DNA from: Streptomyces sp. NBC_01241
Lineage (GTDB): Bacteria > Actinomycetota > Actinomycetes > Streptomycetales > Streptomycetaceae
NCBI RefSeq assembly: GCF_041435435.1
Contig: NZ_CP108494.1
Span: 2,762,501 to 2,826,500 of the forward strand
Direction: 5' to 3'
Length of the DNA: 64,000 bases
Shown: positions 18,018 through 25,505 of the stretch, in pieces
Numbering within the stretch: position 1 is the stretch's first letter
Layout of the letters: each line of letters opens with the position of its first letter
Program-made: the position numbers and the translations under genes
The notes under the pieces: generated by a model
Database searches by the model: none
What the model was told of the DNA's origin: nothing
Seen by the model: the letters and a program-made list of their open reading frames with translations, nothing else

Positions 18018-18895
18018 GATTCCTCGTTCCCTGCGGTAATGCTGTTCATGATCGTCCGGATGAAGGCGACACTCTTGGTCGGTGTGAGAGCGGCAGACCT
18101 GAGCGCGTCAAAGGCGTGCACGTAGCCAGCCATGACGTCGTGATCTTCAAGGATGACGCAGTTGGACACCGTATCGAGAACAACGACCTCCGGGGACGTC
18201 TCGTTCGCGTACGAAAGCCCAACGAAGGATGGTGACGCCCTGGCCGCTGTCCACTCGTTGATGGGCAGCACCTGGATGGTCACGTTCGGCTGCTTGGCCA
18301 TCCTGATGAGATGGGCCAACTGCTCCCGGTGGACCACCGGATTGGGCATCGGACCAGTGATCGCCGGCTCCCAGATGACAGCTGCGAACCGCGCGCCGTT
18401 TTCCTCAAAGATCCGACGCCGCTCCTGCCTCACCTTGACAACCAGGTCGGCCGCCGCGTCCTCGACGACGTCCGGACTGGCATCGGTCAGGGCTCGCGTG
18501 TAGTCCGGGGTCTGGAGCAAACCTGGCACCAGCAAGGGCTGCCAAGTGCGGATGTACGTGGCATCGGACTCCAGCGAAAGAAAGTCGCCCAGGATGTCGC
18601 GCATGGGCTGGTCGGTCTCGAAATCCAGCCACCAACCGCGTTTGTTGCTGTCCCGAGCCAGCTTCTCCAGCAGCTTGCGCTCCTCGGCGTCCTCCACCTC
18701 GTAGAGGTCGAGCAGCATGCGCACATCACCCACCCGCGCGCTGACCGCCCCGGACTCGATTCGGCTGATCTTGGCCGTTGAGCACGCCACCGCCTCAGCG
18801 GCATGTTCTTGGTCAAGTAGCGCGTTCAAGCGCAGGCGCTTCAGCGCCGCCCCCAACCGGCGACTGCGCACCGTGGGCTTCCCACCTGCGGGCAT
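18014..18895 (-). CDS. XRE-family regulator with DUF5753 domain (WhiJ-like)
   Basis: A 293-residue regulator with an N-terminal helix-turn-helix (about residues 12-65: LGAALKRLRL, ACSTAKISRIESG) and a C-terminal DUF5753 domain (about 95-280; WQPLLVPGLLQT, VIWEPAI, NVTIQVLP). This is the WhiJ-like family that, with DUF397 proteins and HATPase anti-sigma-like proteins, forms repeated developmental control modules in Streptomyces. A promoter (TTCACT/TAGCGT, 17-bp spacing) precedes it, and a perfect 14-bp palindrome touches the -35, suggesting autoregulation. Confidence 0.88.
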   Translation of the reverse strand: MPAGGKPTVRSRRLGAALKRLRLNALLDQEHAAEAVACSTAKISRIESGAVSARVGDVRMLLDLYEVEDAEERKLLEKLARDSNKRGWWLDFETDQPMRDILGDFLSLESDATYIRTWQPLLVPGLLQTPDYTRALTDASPDVVEDAAADLVVKVRQERRRIFEENGARFAAVIWEPAITGPMPNPVVHREQLAHLIRMAKQPNVTIQVLPINEWTAARASPSFVGLSYANETSPEVVVLDTVSNCVILEDHDVMAGYVHAFDALRSAALTPTKSVAFIRTIMNSITAGNEES

Positions 18896-18942
18896 ACGCC
18901 CCCCTCACTCTCCGGGCCAGTGTGCCCACTAACTGTTCGCAG

Positions 18943-18971
18943 ACGCTAGCGAGTTGACCCTCACGAGTGAA
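18943..18971 (-). promoter_or_regulatory. Promoter of the XRE/DUF397 operon
   Basis: On the minus strand, -35 TTCACT (18971-18966) and -10 TAGCGT (18948-18943) are separated by 17 bp, about 48 nt upstream of the start. Confidence 0.45.
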
Positions 18972-18984
18972 TGCAAGCTTGCAT
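18971..18984. promoter_or_regulatory. Perfect 14-bp palindrome, candidate operator
   Basis: ATGCAAGCTTGCAT is fully self-complementary. It lies between the divergent XRE and HATPase genes, adjoining the -35 of the XRE promoter and upstream of the -35 of the HATPase promoter. Confidence 0.6.
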
Positions 18985-18995
18985 CTGTAAGCGAC

Positions 18996-19025
18996 TTGCC
19001 TTCCGTTGAAGCCTACCTCTAGCGT
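18996..19025 (+). promoter_or_regulatory. Promoter of the HATPase gene
   Basis: -35 TTGCCT (18996-19001) and -10 TAGCGT (19020-19025) are 18 bp apart and about 83 nt upstream of the start. The -10 is identical to that of the divergent promoter. Confidence 0.45.
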
Positions 19026-19107
19026 GGCTTGCGTCACGCAACGCTCACCGCCGAGCACGACACGTGACCGCGATTCCGCCTGCCCACCCACCGACCTTGG
19101 GGAACCC

Positions 19108-19512
19108 ATGTCCGGGCGCACACACATCAAGAGATTCCGGGCCCGCAGGGACTCCGTCCCCGCCGCCCGACGCCACGTCGGATACGTCCTGACCAAGTGG
19201 AGACTCGGCGAACTCATCGACGAAACCACCCTCCTCGCAAGCGAGTTGAGCACCAACGTGGTCAACCACGCCAAAGGGACAGGCGACTACTTCGAGCTGG
19301 GCTTACGCCGGCGCGACGGCACGCTCGTCCTGGAGGTCTCCGACTCATACCAGTGGCGGATGCCCGAACTCCGCGCCCCCACGCTCGACGACCTCTCCGG
19401 CCGGGGCCTGGTCATCGTGGACGCGATCGCCGCGAAGTGGGGCGTACGGCCGCGCGACCCCGGCAAGACCGTCTGGGTCCATCTCGCCATCGGGCGGGCG
19501 GAGTCGACGTGA
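19108..19512 (+). CDS. RsbW-like HATPase (anti-sigma-type ATP-binding protein), with a TTA codon
   Basis: A 134-residue GHKL ATPase domain alone. The N-box is ELSTNVVNHA (Asn50), G1 is EVSDSY (Asp79), G2 is GRGLVIV (98-104), and GKT lies at 120-122. Such proteins act as anti-sigma or anti-anti-sigma kinases and usually sit beside XRE/DUF397 genes, as here (divergent). The ATG at 19108 follows GGGGAA. Codon 66 is TTA (19303-19305), the rare leucine codon needing bldA tRNA, so translation should be limited to later growth stages. A 114-residue protein is coupled downstream (GTGA overlap). Confidence 0.88.
   Translation: MSGRTHIKRFRARRDSVPAARRHVGYVLTKWRLGELIDETTLLASELSTNVVNHAKGTGDYFELGLRRRDGTLVLEVSDSYQWRMPELRAPTLDDLSGRGLVIVDAIAAKWGVRPRDPGKTVWVHLAIGRAEST
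19303..19305 (+). other. TTA codon (bldA-dependent)
   Basis: In-frame leucine TTA at codon 66 of the HATPase gene. It is the only in-frame TTA I noticed among the confidently called genes, though not every gene was scanned exhaustively. Confidence 0.85.
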
Positions 19513-19853
19513 GGCGACCCCTCAAGACCGCCTGGCGGTGCGAGGTCACCGTCGACGGACTTCTCGTACAGGCCGAGCAGGCCGCCACCCCCACGCAGGC
19601 GCTGATCGGGATGCGGGTCTCCGTACGGACCCTGCTCTCCGGGTTCGACACGGAGGACCGCGAGCGCACCTATCGCTGGCTCGACCACGGCCAGTGGGAG
19701 GCCGTCATACGGCTCAGGGCCGGCGAGCCGTACGCCTACACCGCACGGGCGGCGGCCACCGTGCTCGACTGGTCCGCGCGCCCGGTGCGGGCGTTGCCCG
19801 CAGGCACGGTCACCGCGATTCCGTGTCGAGGGAAGCCGCGATGTAGGACATGA
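19509..19853 (+). CDS. Hypothetical protein coupled to the HATPase gene
   Basis: A predicted 114-residue protein starting at a GTG that overlaps the HATPase stop (GTGA). It is basic, has no membrane segment, and reads like a compact mixed alpha/beta domain (WRCEVTVDG ... TYRWLDHGQWEAVIRL ... YAYTARAAATVLDW). I do not recognise a family. Its C-terminal coding region overlaps the 3' end of the convergent gene by 44 bp. Coupling suggests it works with the ATPase. Confidence 0.65.
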   Translation: MRRPLKTAWRCEVTVDGLLVQAEQAATPTQALIGMRVSVRTLLSGFDTEDRERTYRWLDHGQWEAVIRLRAGEPYAYTARAAATVLDWSARPVRALPAGTVTAIPCRGKPRCRT

Positions 19854-20730
19854 CGGACCAGATGATCGCCTTCCGGCACCGGCTCAGGCCCTTGGTCTCG
19901 ATGTACAGAGTGTTGTCCCCGCCGACCCGGTAGTTCTCCCGACGGCCGTCCGCTTTGAGCTTGATGCCCTCCATGCGGCGCCGCAGGTGGGGAACGGTGA
20001 TGCCGACCTGATGGTCTTCCACGGTCACCCGGGTGACCTCGTCCCAGGGGATCTCGTCGGAGGCGCCCTTGACGTACAGGTACGTATCGCCGATCTCGAA
20101 GGGTTCGTACTGGACCTTGCCGCCCTCGGTGGCCAGTTCGCGCAGGTCGTGCCGGACGCGCGCCTCGACGACGCGGTCGACGATCTCGCCGAACATCGGC
20201 GTTAGGTTGCCCGGGGAGCGCAGGAACGTGCGCAGGAGGCCCGCGCCGACTTCGGTCAGAAAGTAGTTGCCGGACAGTTCGCGGGCGCCCTGGCCGGTCG
20301 CCGTCCACAGGCGCGCGACGATCTTGTCCGAAATCGGCCGGGAGGACGGGCCGACGTACGTAGCCTCACGGGAGAGGACGACGTCGCGGAAGTCCTTCCA
20401 GCGGTGAGCCCACCGCACCTTGCGCCGGCCCCGGTAGACGATTCCGTCCTCGTGCAGGATCAGCCAGGAGGCGAGGGAGTGGGTCAGCTCGTACACGCCC
20501 CAGACGAACAGCAGGAGGCAGATGACGTCGAATATGAGGTGGCCGGTGCCCGGCATGGAGTCGGGTATGCCGCCGAACAACAGGAAGACGGCGACCGGGA
20601 TGACGGTCAGGCCGAGCTTGCCCATCGTCGGCCGTTCCCGGTAGCGCGCGAGGACGGCCCCCAGCTCGGCCGCATCGGCCTTTCGCCGCCGCTCGTCGTT
20701 CCCGTTGCCCGAATCCGCCATGGCCCCCAT
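19810..20730 (-). CDS. Membrane protein of unknown function (DUF6585-like)
   Basis: A 306-residue protein with two transmembrane helices (about residues 52-70 and 77-98: TVIPVAVFLLFGG; IFDVICLLLFVWG) followed by two repeats of a PH-like beta-rich region containing LILHEDGIVYRGRRKVRW. The layout matches the Streptomyces DUF6585 family; function unknown. The ATG at 20730 is chosen because GGAGG lies 7 nt upstream; a GTG at 20781 in the same frame has no usable SD. Confidence 0.72.
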   Translation of the reverse strand: MGAMADSGNGNDERRRKADAAELGAVLARYRERPTMGKLGLTVIPVAVFLLFGGIPDSMPGTGHLIFDVICLLLFVWGVYELTHSLASWLILHEDGIVYRGRRKVRWAHRWKDFRDVVLSREATYVGPSSRPISDKIVARLWTATGQGARELSGNYFLTEVGAGLLRTFLRSPGNLTPMFGEIVDRVVEARVRHDLRELATEGGKVQYEPFEIGDTYLYVKGASDEIPWDEVTRVTVEDHQVGITVPHLRRRMEGIKLKADGRRENYRVGGDNTLYIETKGLSRCRKAIIWSVMSYIAASLDTESR

Positions 20731-20823
20731 CCCTGATCCTCCGCCGTATCCCGCTGATTCCAGGGCGAGTTCGATGCTCACCCAACCACGCTTCGGCGCA
20801 CACCTCCGACACCGTGCCGCAGC

Positions 20824-21819
20824 CTAGTCCCGTCCACGACCGGACGGGCCACCCGCGGCGGCCCCCACCAGTACGTCGCCCACCTCCGTCCGGAAGTACA
20901 GCACCGACCGCCCGGCCCTTCGGCGGTCCGCCAGGCCCGCGTCGAGGAGGACCTTGAGGTGGCGGCCGACCGAGCCCAGGGCCTGGCCGGTCAGGGCCAC
21001 CAGTTGGGTGGTGCTCTTCGGATCGGCGAGGAGGACGAGGACAGCCGCTCGCGCGGGGCCGAGGAGGCGGGCCAGGCTGTCCGGCACCCGTGCCCGTCCC
21101 GCGTCGGCCAGGGTGCCCGAGCAGGGATAGACGACCGCGTACCGCTGGGCTTCGTCGTCCCAGGAGACCCAGCCCGTGCGTTGGGTGACCGGGACGAACA
21201 GCAGGCGCACACCGGACAGTTGCTTCGGCGGATAGTCGTGCGCGTTGATCTGGAGCCGGCTGCCGCCGAGCCACCGCATACCCGGGCGCAGACGGCTCAG
21301 GGCGGCCGCCCAGCCGCCCTGGCTCAGCTGTCCGGTGCGCGCGACGATGTCCGCCTCGATGATCCGGCGGCGGCGCGGCCAGTCCGGCAGCACGGTCCGG
21401 TCCCAGACCCAGTGCAGGACGTCGGCGGCGCGCTGGGCCAGGTCGTCACGGTCCAGGAGCGCGGGGAGGGGGCCGCCGAGGGACACCTCCAGGTCCGCTC
21501 GGGCGCGGGCGGGCGTGGTCGCCCGGACGGGGGCCAGTTCCTCCTCGAAGGACGGTGTGCCCTCGCCCGTCGGTGTGGGCGTGATGAAGTCCGCGTTCCA
21601 ACTGCTGCCGAGCGCCGCCGGTACGAGGCGGGCGGCGACCGGGTCGGCGGCCTGCCGGGCCCGGTAGGCGGGCAGATGGGCGTCGAGCCAGGCCCGTTCG
21701 CCGGGGTGCTCGGCGCGTCCCCGTTCCAGCGCGTTCAGGGCGGAGATCGTCTCGGCGAGCGGCGAGACGACGAACCGGCTCCCCGCGAGCGTGTCCGTGT
21801 TGATCTGCCACATGCCCAT
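20824..21819 (-). CDS. ArsR-type winged-helix regulator with DUF5937-like N-terminal region
   Basis: A 331-residue regulator. The C-terminal 80 residues form an ArsR-like winged helix (ARAAVLVLLADPKSTTQLVA ... GSVGRHLKVLLDAGL ... RRRAGRSVLYFRT). The N-terminal 240 residues resemble DUF5937, a presumed sensor region. No metal-binding Cys cluster is seen, so a metal ligand is unlikely. It diverges from an MFS exporter with 61 bp between starts. An inverted repeat directly before its start overlaps the SD region, pointing to autorepression and control of the pump. Confidence 0.85.
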   Translation of the reverse strand: MGMWQINTDTLAGSRFVVSPLAETISALNALERGRAEHPGERAWLDAHLPAYRARQAADPVAARLVPAALGSSWNADFITPTPTGEGTPSFEEELAPVRATTPARARADLEVSLGGPLPALLDRDDLAQRAADVLHWVWDRTVLPDWPRRRRIIEADIVARTGQLSQGGWAAALSRLRPGMRWLGGSRLQINAHDYPPKQLSGVRLLFVPVTQRTGWVSWDDEAQRYAVVYPCSGTLADAGRARVPDSLARLLGPARAAVLVLLADPKSTTQLVALTGQALGSVGRHLKVLLDAGLADRRRAGRSVLYFRTEVGDVLVGAAAGGPSGRGRD

Positions 21820-21822
21820 GAC

Positions 21823-21842
21823 GTTTCGCCTCCGCGCGAAAC
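21823..21842. promoter_or_regulatory. Inverted repeat between the ArsR-like regulator and the MFS gene
   Basis: GTTTCGC (21823-21829) and GCGAAAC (21836-21842) are perfect 7-bp arms with a 6-bp spacer, starting 4 nt from the regulator start and 39 nt from the MFS start. This is a likely repressor site. Confidence 0.6.
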
Positions 21843-21880
21843 TTTAACGATCGCCGGGGGCGGCCACCGAAACTCACCGC

Positions 21881-23095
21881 ATGCGCACCTACCGGGAACT
21901 CTTCCGGGCGCCGCAGTTCGGACCGCTCTTCGCGACCAGTGCCGTGCAGGTGGCCGGGTCGACGATGAGCGGGCTGGCCCTCGGCACCCTCGTCTATGCC
22001 GCGACCGAATCGCCGCTGCTCGCCGCCCTGTCCATGTTCGGCTCCTCCCTCGCCCAGGTGATCGGGGCGACCGTGCTGATGTCGGCGGCGGACCGGTTGC
22101 CGCCTCGGGCCGCGATGACCGGCATGGCGCTCGCCTTCGGGCTGGCCACGGCCGTCCTCGCCGTTCCGGGACTTCCGTTGCCGGTCGTCTTCGCGATCGT
22201 CCTGGCCGAGGGTGTGGTCGCCGCGGTGGGCGGCGGCGTGCGGTACGGCCTGCTCAACGAGGTGCTGCCCAAGGACGGTTATCTGCTGGGGCGTTCCGTG
22301 CTGAACATGTGCGTCGGCCTCACGCAGATCGGCGGGTTCGCGCTCGGTGGGCTCCTGGTGACGACGCTGTCCGCGCGCGGCACGCTGCTGGTCGCCGCCG
22401 CCCTGTATCTGATGGGTGCGGCCGTCGCCCGGTTCGGGCTGGTACGCCGTCCGCCGCGCGCCGCCGGGCGGCCGTCGGCCGCCGAGACCTGGCGGATCAA
22501 TGCCGTGCTGTGGTCCTCGGGTCCGCGCCGCCGGGTCTATCTCTCGCTCTGGGTGCCGAACGGGCTGATCGTCGGCTGCGAGTCGCTGTTCGTCCCGTAC
22601 GCCCCCGGGTACGCGGGGCTGCTCTTCGCCTTCGCCGCGCTGGGGATGCTCATCGGGGACACGGTGGCGGGCCGGTTCGTCGCGCGGCGTTGGCGGGGGC
22701 GGCTGGGCACACCGATGCTGCTGCTTCTGGCCGCCCCGTATCTGTTCTTCGCCGCGCGTCCGGCGCTGCCGGTGGCGTTCGCTCTGGCCGTGCTCGCCTC
22801 GGTCGGGTTCTCGGCGAGTCTGCTGTTCCAGGAGCGGCTGATGGCCCTGACTCCGGACGAGATCACCGGTCAGGCGCTCGGGCTGCACTCCTCCGGCATG
22901 CTCACCATGCAGGGCGTCGCGGCCGCGCTCGCGGGCGCCATCGCCCAGCGGACCTCGCCGGGGACGGCGATGACCGTGATGGCGGCGGCCTCCCTCGCGG
23001 TCACTTTGGCCCTGGCCGTGGCGGGGCGGCGGGCCGCGGGAGCGGTGCACGGCGCGGCGCGTCTCGGGACTTCGGACGGTGTCAGCACTCGATAG
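21881..23095 (+). CDS. MFS transporter (drug-efflux type)
   Basis: A 404-residue protein of about 12 membrane helices with an MFS fold (RELFRAPQFGPLFATSAVQV at the start; charged loop DRLPPRAAM after helix 2). It resembles DHA/enterobactin-exporter-like permeases commonly paired with ArsR-type regulators. It likely exports a toxic small molecule sensed by the divergent regulator. The ATG at 21881 gives the expected N-terminus. Substrate unknown. Confidence 0.87.
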   Translation: MRTYRELFRAPQFGPLFATSAVQVAGSTMSGLALGTLVYAATESPLLAALSMFGSSLAQVIGATVLMSAADRLPPRAAMTGMALAFGLATAVLAVPGLPLPVVFAIVLAEGVVAAVGGGVRYGLLNEVLPKDGYLLGRSVLNMCVGLTQIGGFALGGLLVTTLSARGTLLVAAALYLMGAAVARFGLVRRPPRAAGRPSAAETWRINAVLWSSGPRRRVYLSLWVPNGLIVGCESLFVPYAPGYAGLLFAFAALGMLIGDTVAGRFVARRWRGRLGTPMLLLLAAPYLFFAARPALPVAFALAVLASVGFSASLLFQERLMALTPDEITGQALGLHSSGMLTMQGVAAALAGAIAQRTSPGTAMTVMAAASLAVTLALAVAGRRAAGAVHGAARLGTSDGVSTR

Positions 23096-23169
23096 TTTGG
23101 ACGCGTGCCCCGGCGGGACTTCAGCGGTCCCGGCCGGTCCCGGTACACCTCACATGGCCGAAGGAGAAC

Positions 23170-24096
23170 ATGGTGAAGACGTACCGCGCAGTGCAGTTCA
23201 CGGAGTACGGCGGACCCGAGGTTCTGCGGGTCGTGGAACGTGAGGTGCCGCGCCCTGGTCCGGGAAAGGTGCTGGTCGAGGTCCGGGCCGCCGGGGTGAA
23301 CCCGCTGGACTGGAAGCTGCGCAGCGGGGCCGTCGCGGCCACGATGCCGGTGGAGTTTCCCGCGGTGCCGGGGGGCGACGTCGCCGGTGTCGTGCGGGAC
23401 GTCGGCGACGGCGTGAGCGACTTCGTGGCGGGTGACGAGGTCTTCGGTTCGATCGGTGCGGGCGGCTACGCCGAGTTCGTGGTGGCGCCCGCGGCGCAGC
23501 TCGCGCGGAAGCCCGCAAGCATGTCCTGGGAGATCGCGGCCGGGCTGCCGGTGGCGGTCAACACGGCCTGCCAGGCGCTCGACGACCTCGGTGTGAAGGC
23601 CGGGGAGACGCTGGTCGTGGACGGTGCCGCCGGCGGTGTCGGGTCCGTGGCCGTGCAGATCGCCAGGCATCTCGGCGCGACCGTGATCGGTACCGCGAGC
23701 GCGCGCAACCACGCCTATCTGCGCTCGCTCGGCGCCGAGCCGGTGCCCTACGGGGAGGGGCTCGCCGAGCGGATCCGCGCCATCGCGCCGCACGGCGCGG
23801 ACGCGGCATTCGACACCGCGGGAAAGGGCTCGCTGCCGGCCCTCGTCGAGGTGACCGGCGGGCCGGAGCGCGTGGTCACCATCGCCGACCACCGGGCGGA
23901 GGAACACGGCGTGCGCTTTGTGTTCGCCGGCTCCGGTGCGATCCGTGAGCGTCTTGAGCGTGCGTCCGCGCTGGCCGAGAACGGCGAACTCACCCTGTCG
24001 GTGGCTCGCACGTACACGCTGTCCGAGGCGGCCGACGCCCATCGGGAGAGCGAAGGCGGCCACGTACGCGGCAAGCTCGTCATCGTTCCGGGCTGA
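23170..24096 (+). CDS. NADP-dependent quinone oxidoreductase (zinc-free MDR family)
   Basis: A 308-residue medium-chain reductase with a GroES-like N-terminal half (NPLDWKLRSG, AVPGGDVAGVV) and a Rossmann half (VDGAAGGVGSVAVQIARHLG at about 155-174). The zinc-ligand cysteines of alcohol dehydrogenases are missing, fitting the zeta-crystallin/quinone oxidoreductase group. It probably reduces quinones or enones using NADPH. AAGGAG lies 5 nt upstream of the ATG. It follows the MFS gene by 74 bp and could share its transcript. Confidence 0.88.
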   Translation: MVKTYRAVQFTEYGGPEVLRVVEREVPRPGPGKVLVEVRAAGVNPLDWKLRSGAVAATMPVEFPAVPGGDVAGVVRDVGDGVSDFVAGDEVFGSIGAGGYAEFVVAPAAQLARKPASMSWEIAAGLPVAVNTACQALDDLGVKAGETLVVDGAAGGVGSVAVQIARHLGATVIGTASARNHAYLRSLGAEPVPYGEGLAERIRAIAPHGADAAFDTAGKGSLPALVEVTGGPERVVTIADHRAEEHGVRFVFAGSGAIRERLERASALAENGELTLSVARTYTLSEAADAHRESEGGHVRGKLVIVPG

Positions 24097-24107
24097 CGCC
24101 GGCCGAC

Positions 24108-24141
24108 CGGGGGCCGGTACGTACGCCCGTACCGGGCCCCG
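24108..24141. terminator. Hairpin between the oxidoreductase and GNAT genes
   Basis: GGGGCCGGTACG pairs with CGTACCGGGCCCC (one bulged base) around a short loop between the convergent genes. Confidence 0.5.
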
Positions 24142-24149
24142 GCGGGAGG

Positions 24150-24608
24150 TCAGTGGGGCGTGAACGCGTACTCCAGCAACGGCAGTTCACGGCCGGGGAT
24201 CGAGCCCGACGGGGTCGCACCGATCCGTACGGCACCCATGGCGAGGTAGAACGGCTCGGCGTTCGGGTCGGCGTCGATGGTGAGGCGTGCGAAGCCGAGG
24301 CGGCGGGCCTGCGTCATGGTGTGCTCGAACAGGAGCCGGCCGATGCCCCGGCCCAGAGCGTCCGGGGCGACGAACATCATCCCGAGGGCGCCCTCGGGCG
24401 GGGCGCCCTCCAGCGTCGTGAAGCCCAGGACGCGGCCGTCCTGCTCGGCGACCGTCGTGCGGCGGCGGTCGATGTCGGCCGGGTGCAGGGTGAGTTCGTC
24501 ACGGCAGGCGGCGAGGAACGCCTCGTCGTAACCCCAGTGGGCCTTCGATGCCAGGGCCAGCTCGGTCAGCTCCCCCGCCTCGGACCGTCGTGCCGGTCGT
24601 ACGTCCAT
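24150..24608 (-). CDS. GNAT family N-acetyltransferase
   Basis: A 152-residue single GNAT domain. The acetyl-CoA loop is VAPDALGRGIGRLLFEH (about residues 80-96) and the end motif is DADPNAEPFYLAMGAVRIG. It transfers acetyl from acetyl-CoA to an amine; substrate unknown. The length is typical of the family. Confidence 0.87.
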   Translation of the reverse strand: MDVRPARRSEAGELTELALASKAHWGYDEAFLAACRDELTLHPADIDRRRTTVAEQDGRVLGFTTLEGAPPEGALGMMFVAPDALGRGIGRLLFEHTMTQARRLGFARLTIDADPNAEPFYLAMGAVRIGATPSGSIPGRELPLLEYAFTPH

Positions 24609-24675
24609 GTCCGCCCCGTTCCCTTCGCTCGGCTCCTGCGGCAGCTCGCCGCACCCGTGTACGCGTGGGCCGCAA

Positions 24676-24711
24676 GGGTGCGGGGCCGGACCGCGGCCCG
24701 GCCCCGCACCC
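24676..24711 (-). terminator. Terminator of the DsbA-fold gene
   Basis: A perfect 14-bp stem (24676-24689 with 24698-24711) lies 12 nt after the stop of the minus-strand gene. Confidence 0.75.
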
Positions 24712-24722
24712 GGTCGCCCGGT

Positions 24723-25373
24723 TCAGTCGAAGATCGGGCCCTGCGTCCGAGTCCGCTTGATCTCGTAGAAGCCGGGGACCGACGCCACCAGCAGGGTGCC
24801 GTCCCACAGCTTCGCCGCTTCCTCGCCCTTGGGGGCGGGGGTGACGACCGGGCCGAAGAAGGCGATCTGCTCGCCGTCCGGGCCCGGGACGGCGATGACC
24901 GGGGTGCCGACGTCCTGGCCGACCTTGTCGATGCCCTCCTTGTGAGAGGCGCGCAGCTCGGCGTCGTAGGCGTCGGAGTCCACGTAGTCCGCCAGCTCGG
25001 CGGGCAGGCCGACGTCCTGGAGCGCGGCCGTGATCGTCTCGCGGGTGGCGTCCTCGCCCTGGTTGTGGAAGCGGGTGCCGAGCGCGGTGTACAGGGGGCC
25101 GACGATGTCGTCGCCGTGCTTCTGCTGGGCGGCGACGACGACGCGGACCGGGCCCCAGGCCGTGTTCTCCAGCATGTCGCGGTACTCGTCGGGCAGCTCG
25201 TCGAGCCTGTCCTCGTTGAGGACGGCGAGGCTCATCACGTGCCAGCGGACCTCGACGTCCCGGACCTTCTCCACCTCCAGCATCCAGCGGGAGGTCATCC
25301 AGGCCCAGGGGCAGAGCGGGTCGAACCAGAAATCGGCAGGGGTCTTGCCGGGCGCCGTGCTGTTGTCAGACAT
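24723..25373 (-). CDS. DsbA-fold oxidoreductase, mycothiol-dependent nitroreductase (Rv2466c) family
   Basis: A 216-residue thioredoxin/DsbA-fold protein. The start of the fold, DFWFDPLCPWAW, and the C-terminal GPVVTPAPKGEEAAKLWDG ... KRTRTQGPIFD match the M. tuberculosis Rv2466c family, which reduces substrates with mycothiol or mycoredoxin partners. In Rv2466c the motif is CPWC; here it is C21-P-W-A24, so the resolving Cys is absent and a monothiol mechanism is implied. The ATG at 25373 has GAGGAG upstream. No signal peptide is present, so it is cytosolic. It diverges from pepN over 132 bp. Confidence 0.87.
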   Translation of the reverse strand: MSDNSTAPGKTPADFWFDPLCPWAWMTSRWMLEVEKVRDVEVRWHVMSLAVLNEDRLDELPDEYRDMLENTAWGPVRVVVAAQQKHGDDIVGPLYTALGTRFHNQGEDATRETITAALQDVGLPAELADYVDSDAYDAELRASHKEGIDKVGQDVGTPVIAVPGPDGEQIAFFGPVVTPAPKGEEAAKLWDGTLLVASVPGFYEIKRTRTQGPIFD

Positions 25374-25505
25374 CTCTCTCCTCGTCAAGGGGTTCGTATC
25401 TGTGCGCGAGAACGCCTCCGGGCGCACCGGCCATTCCCGCATGCCCGGCCGAGTGGCGGCATGGGAGGATCAAAACTATTCGAACGTGACACAAAGGAGT
25501 GTGCC

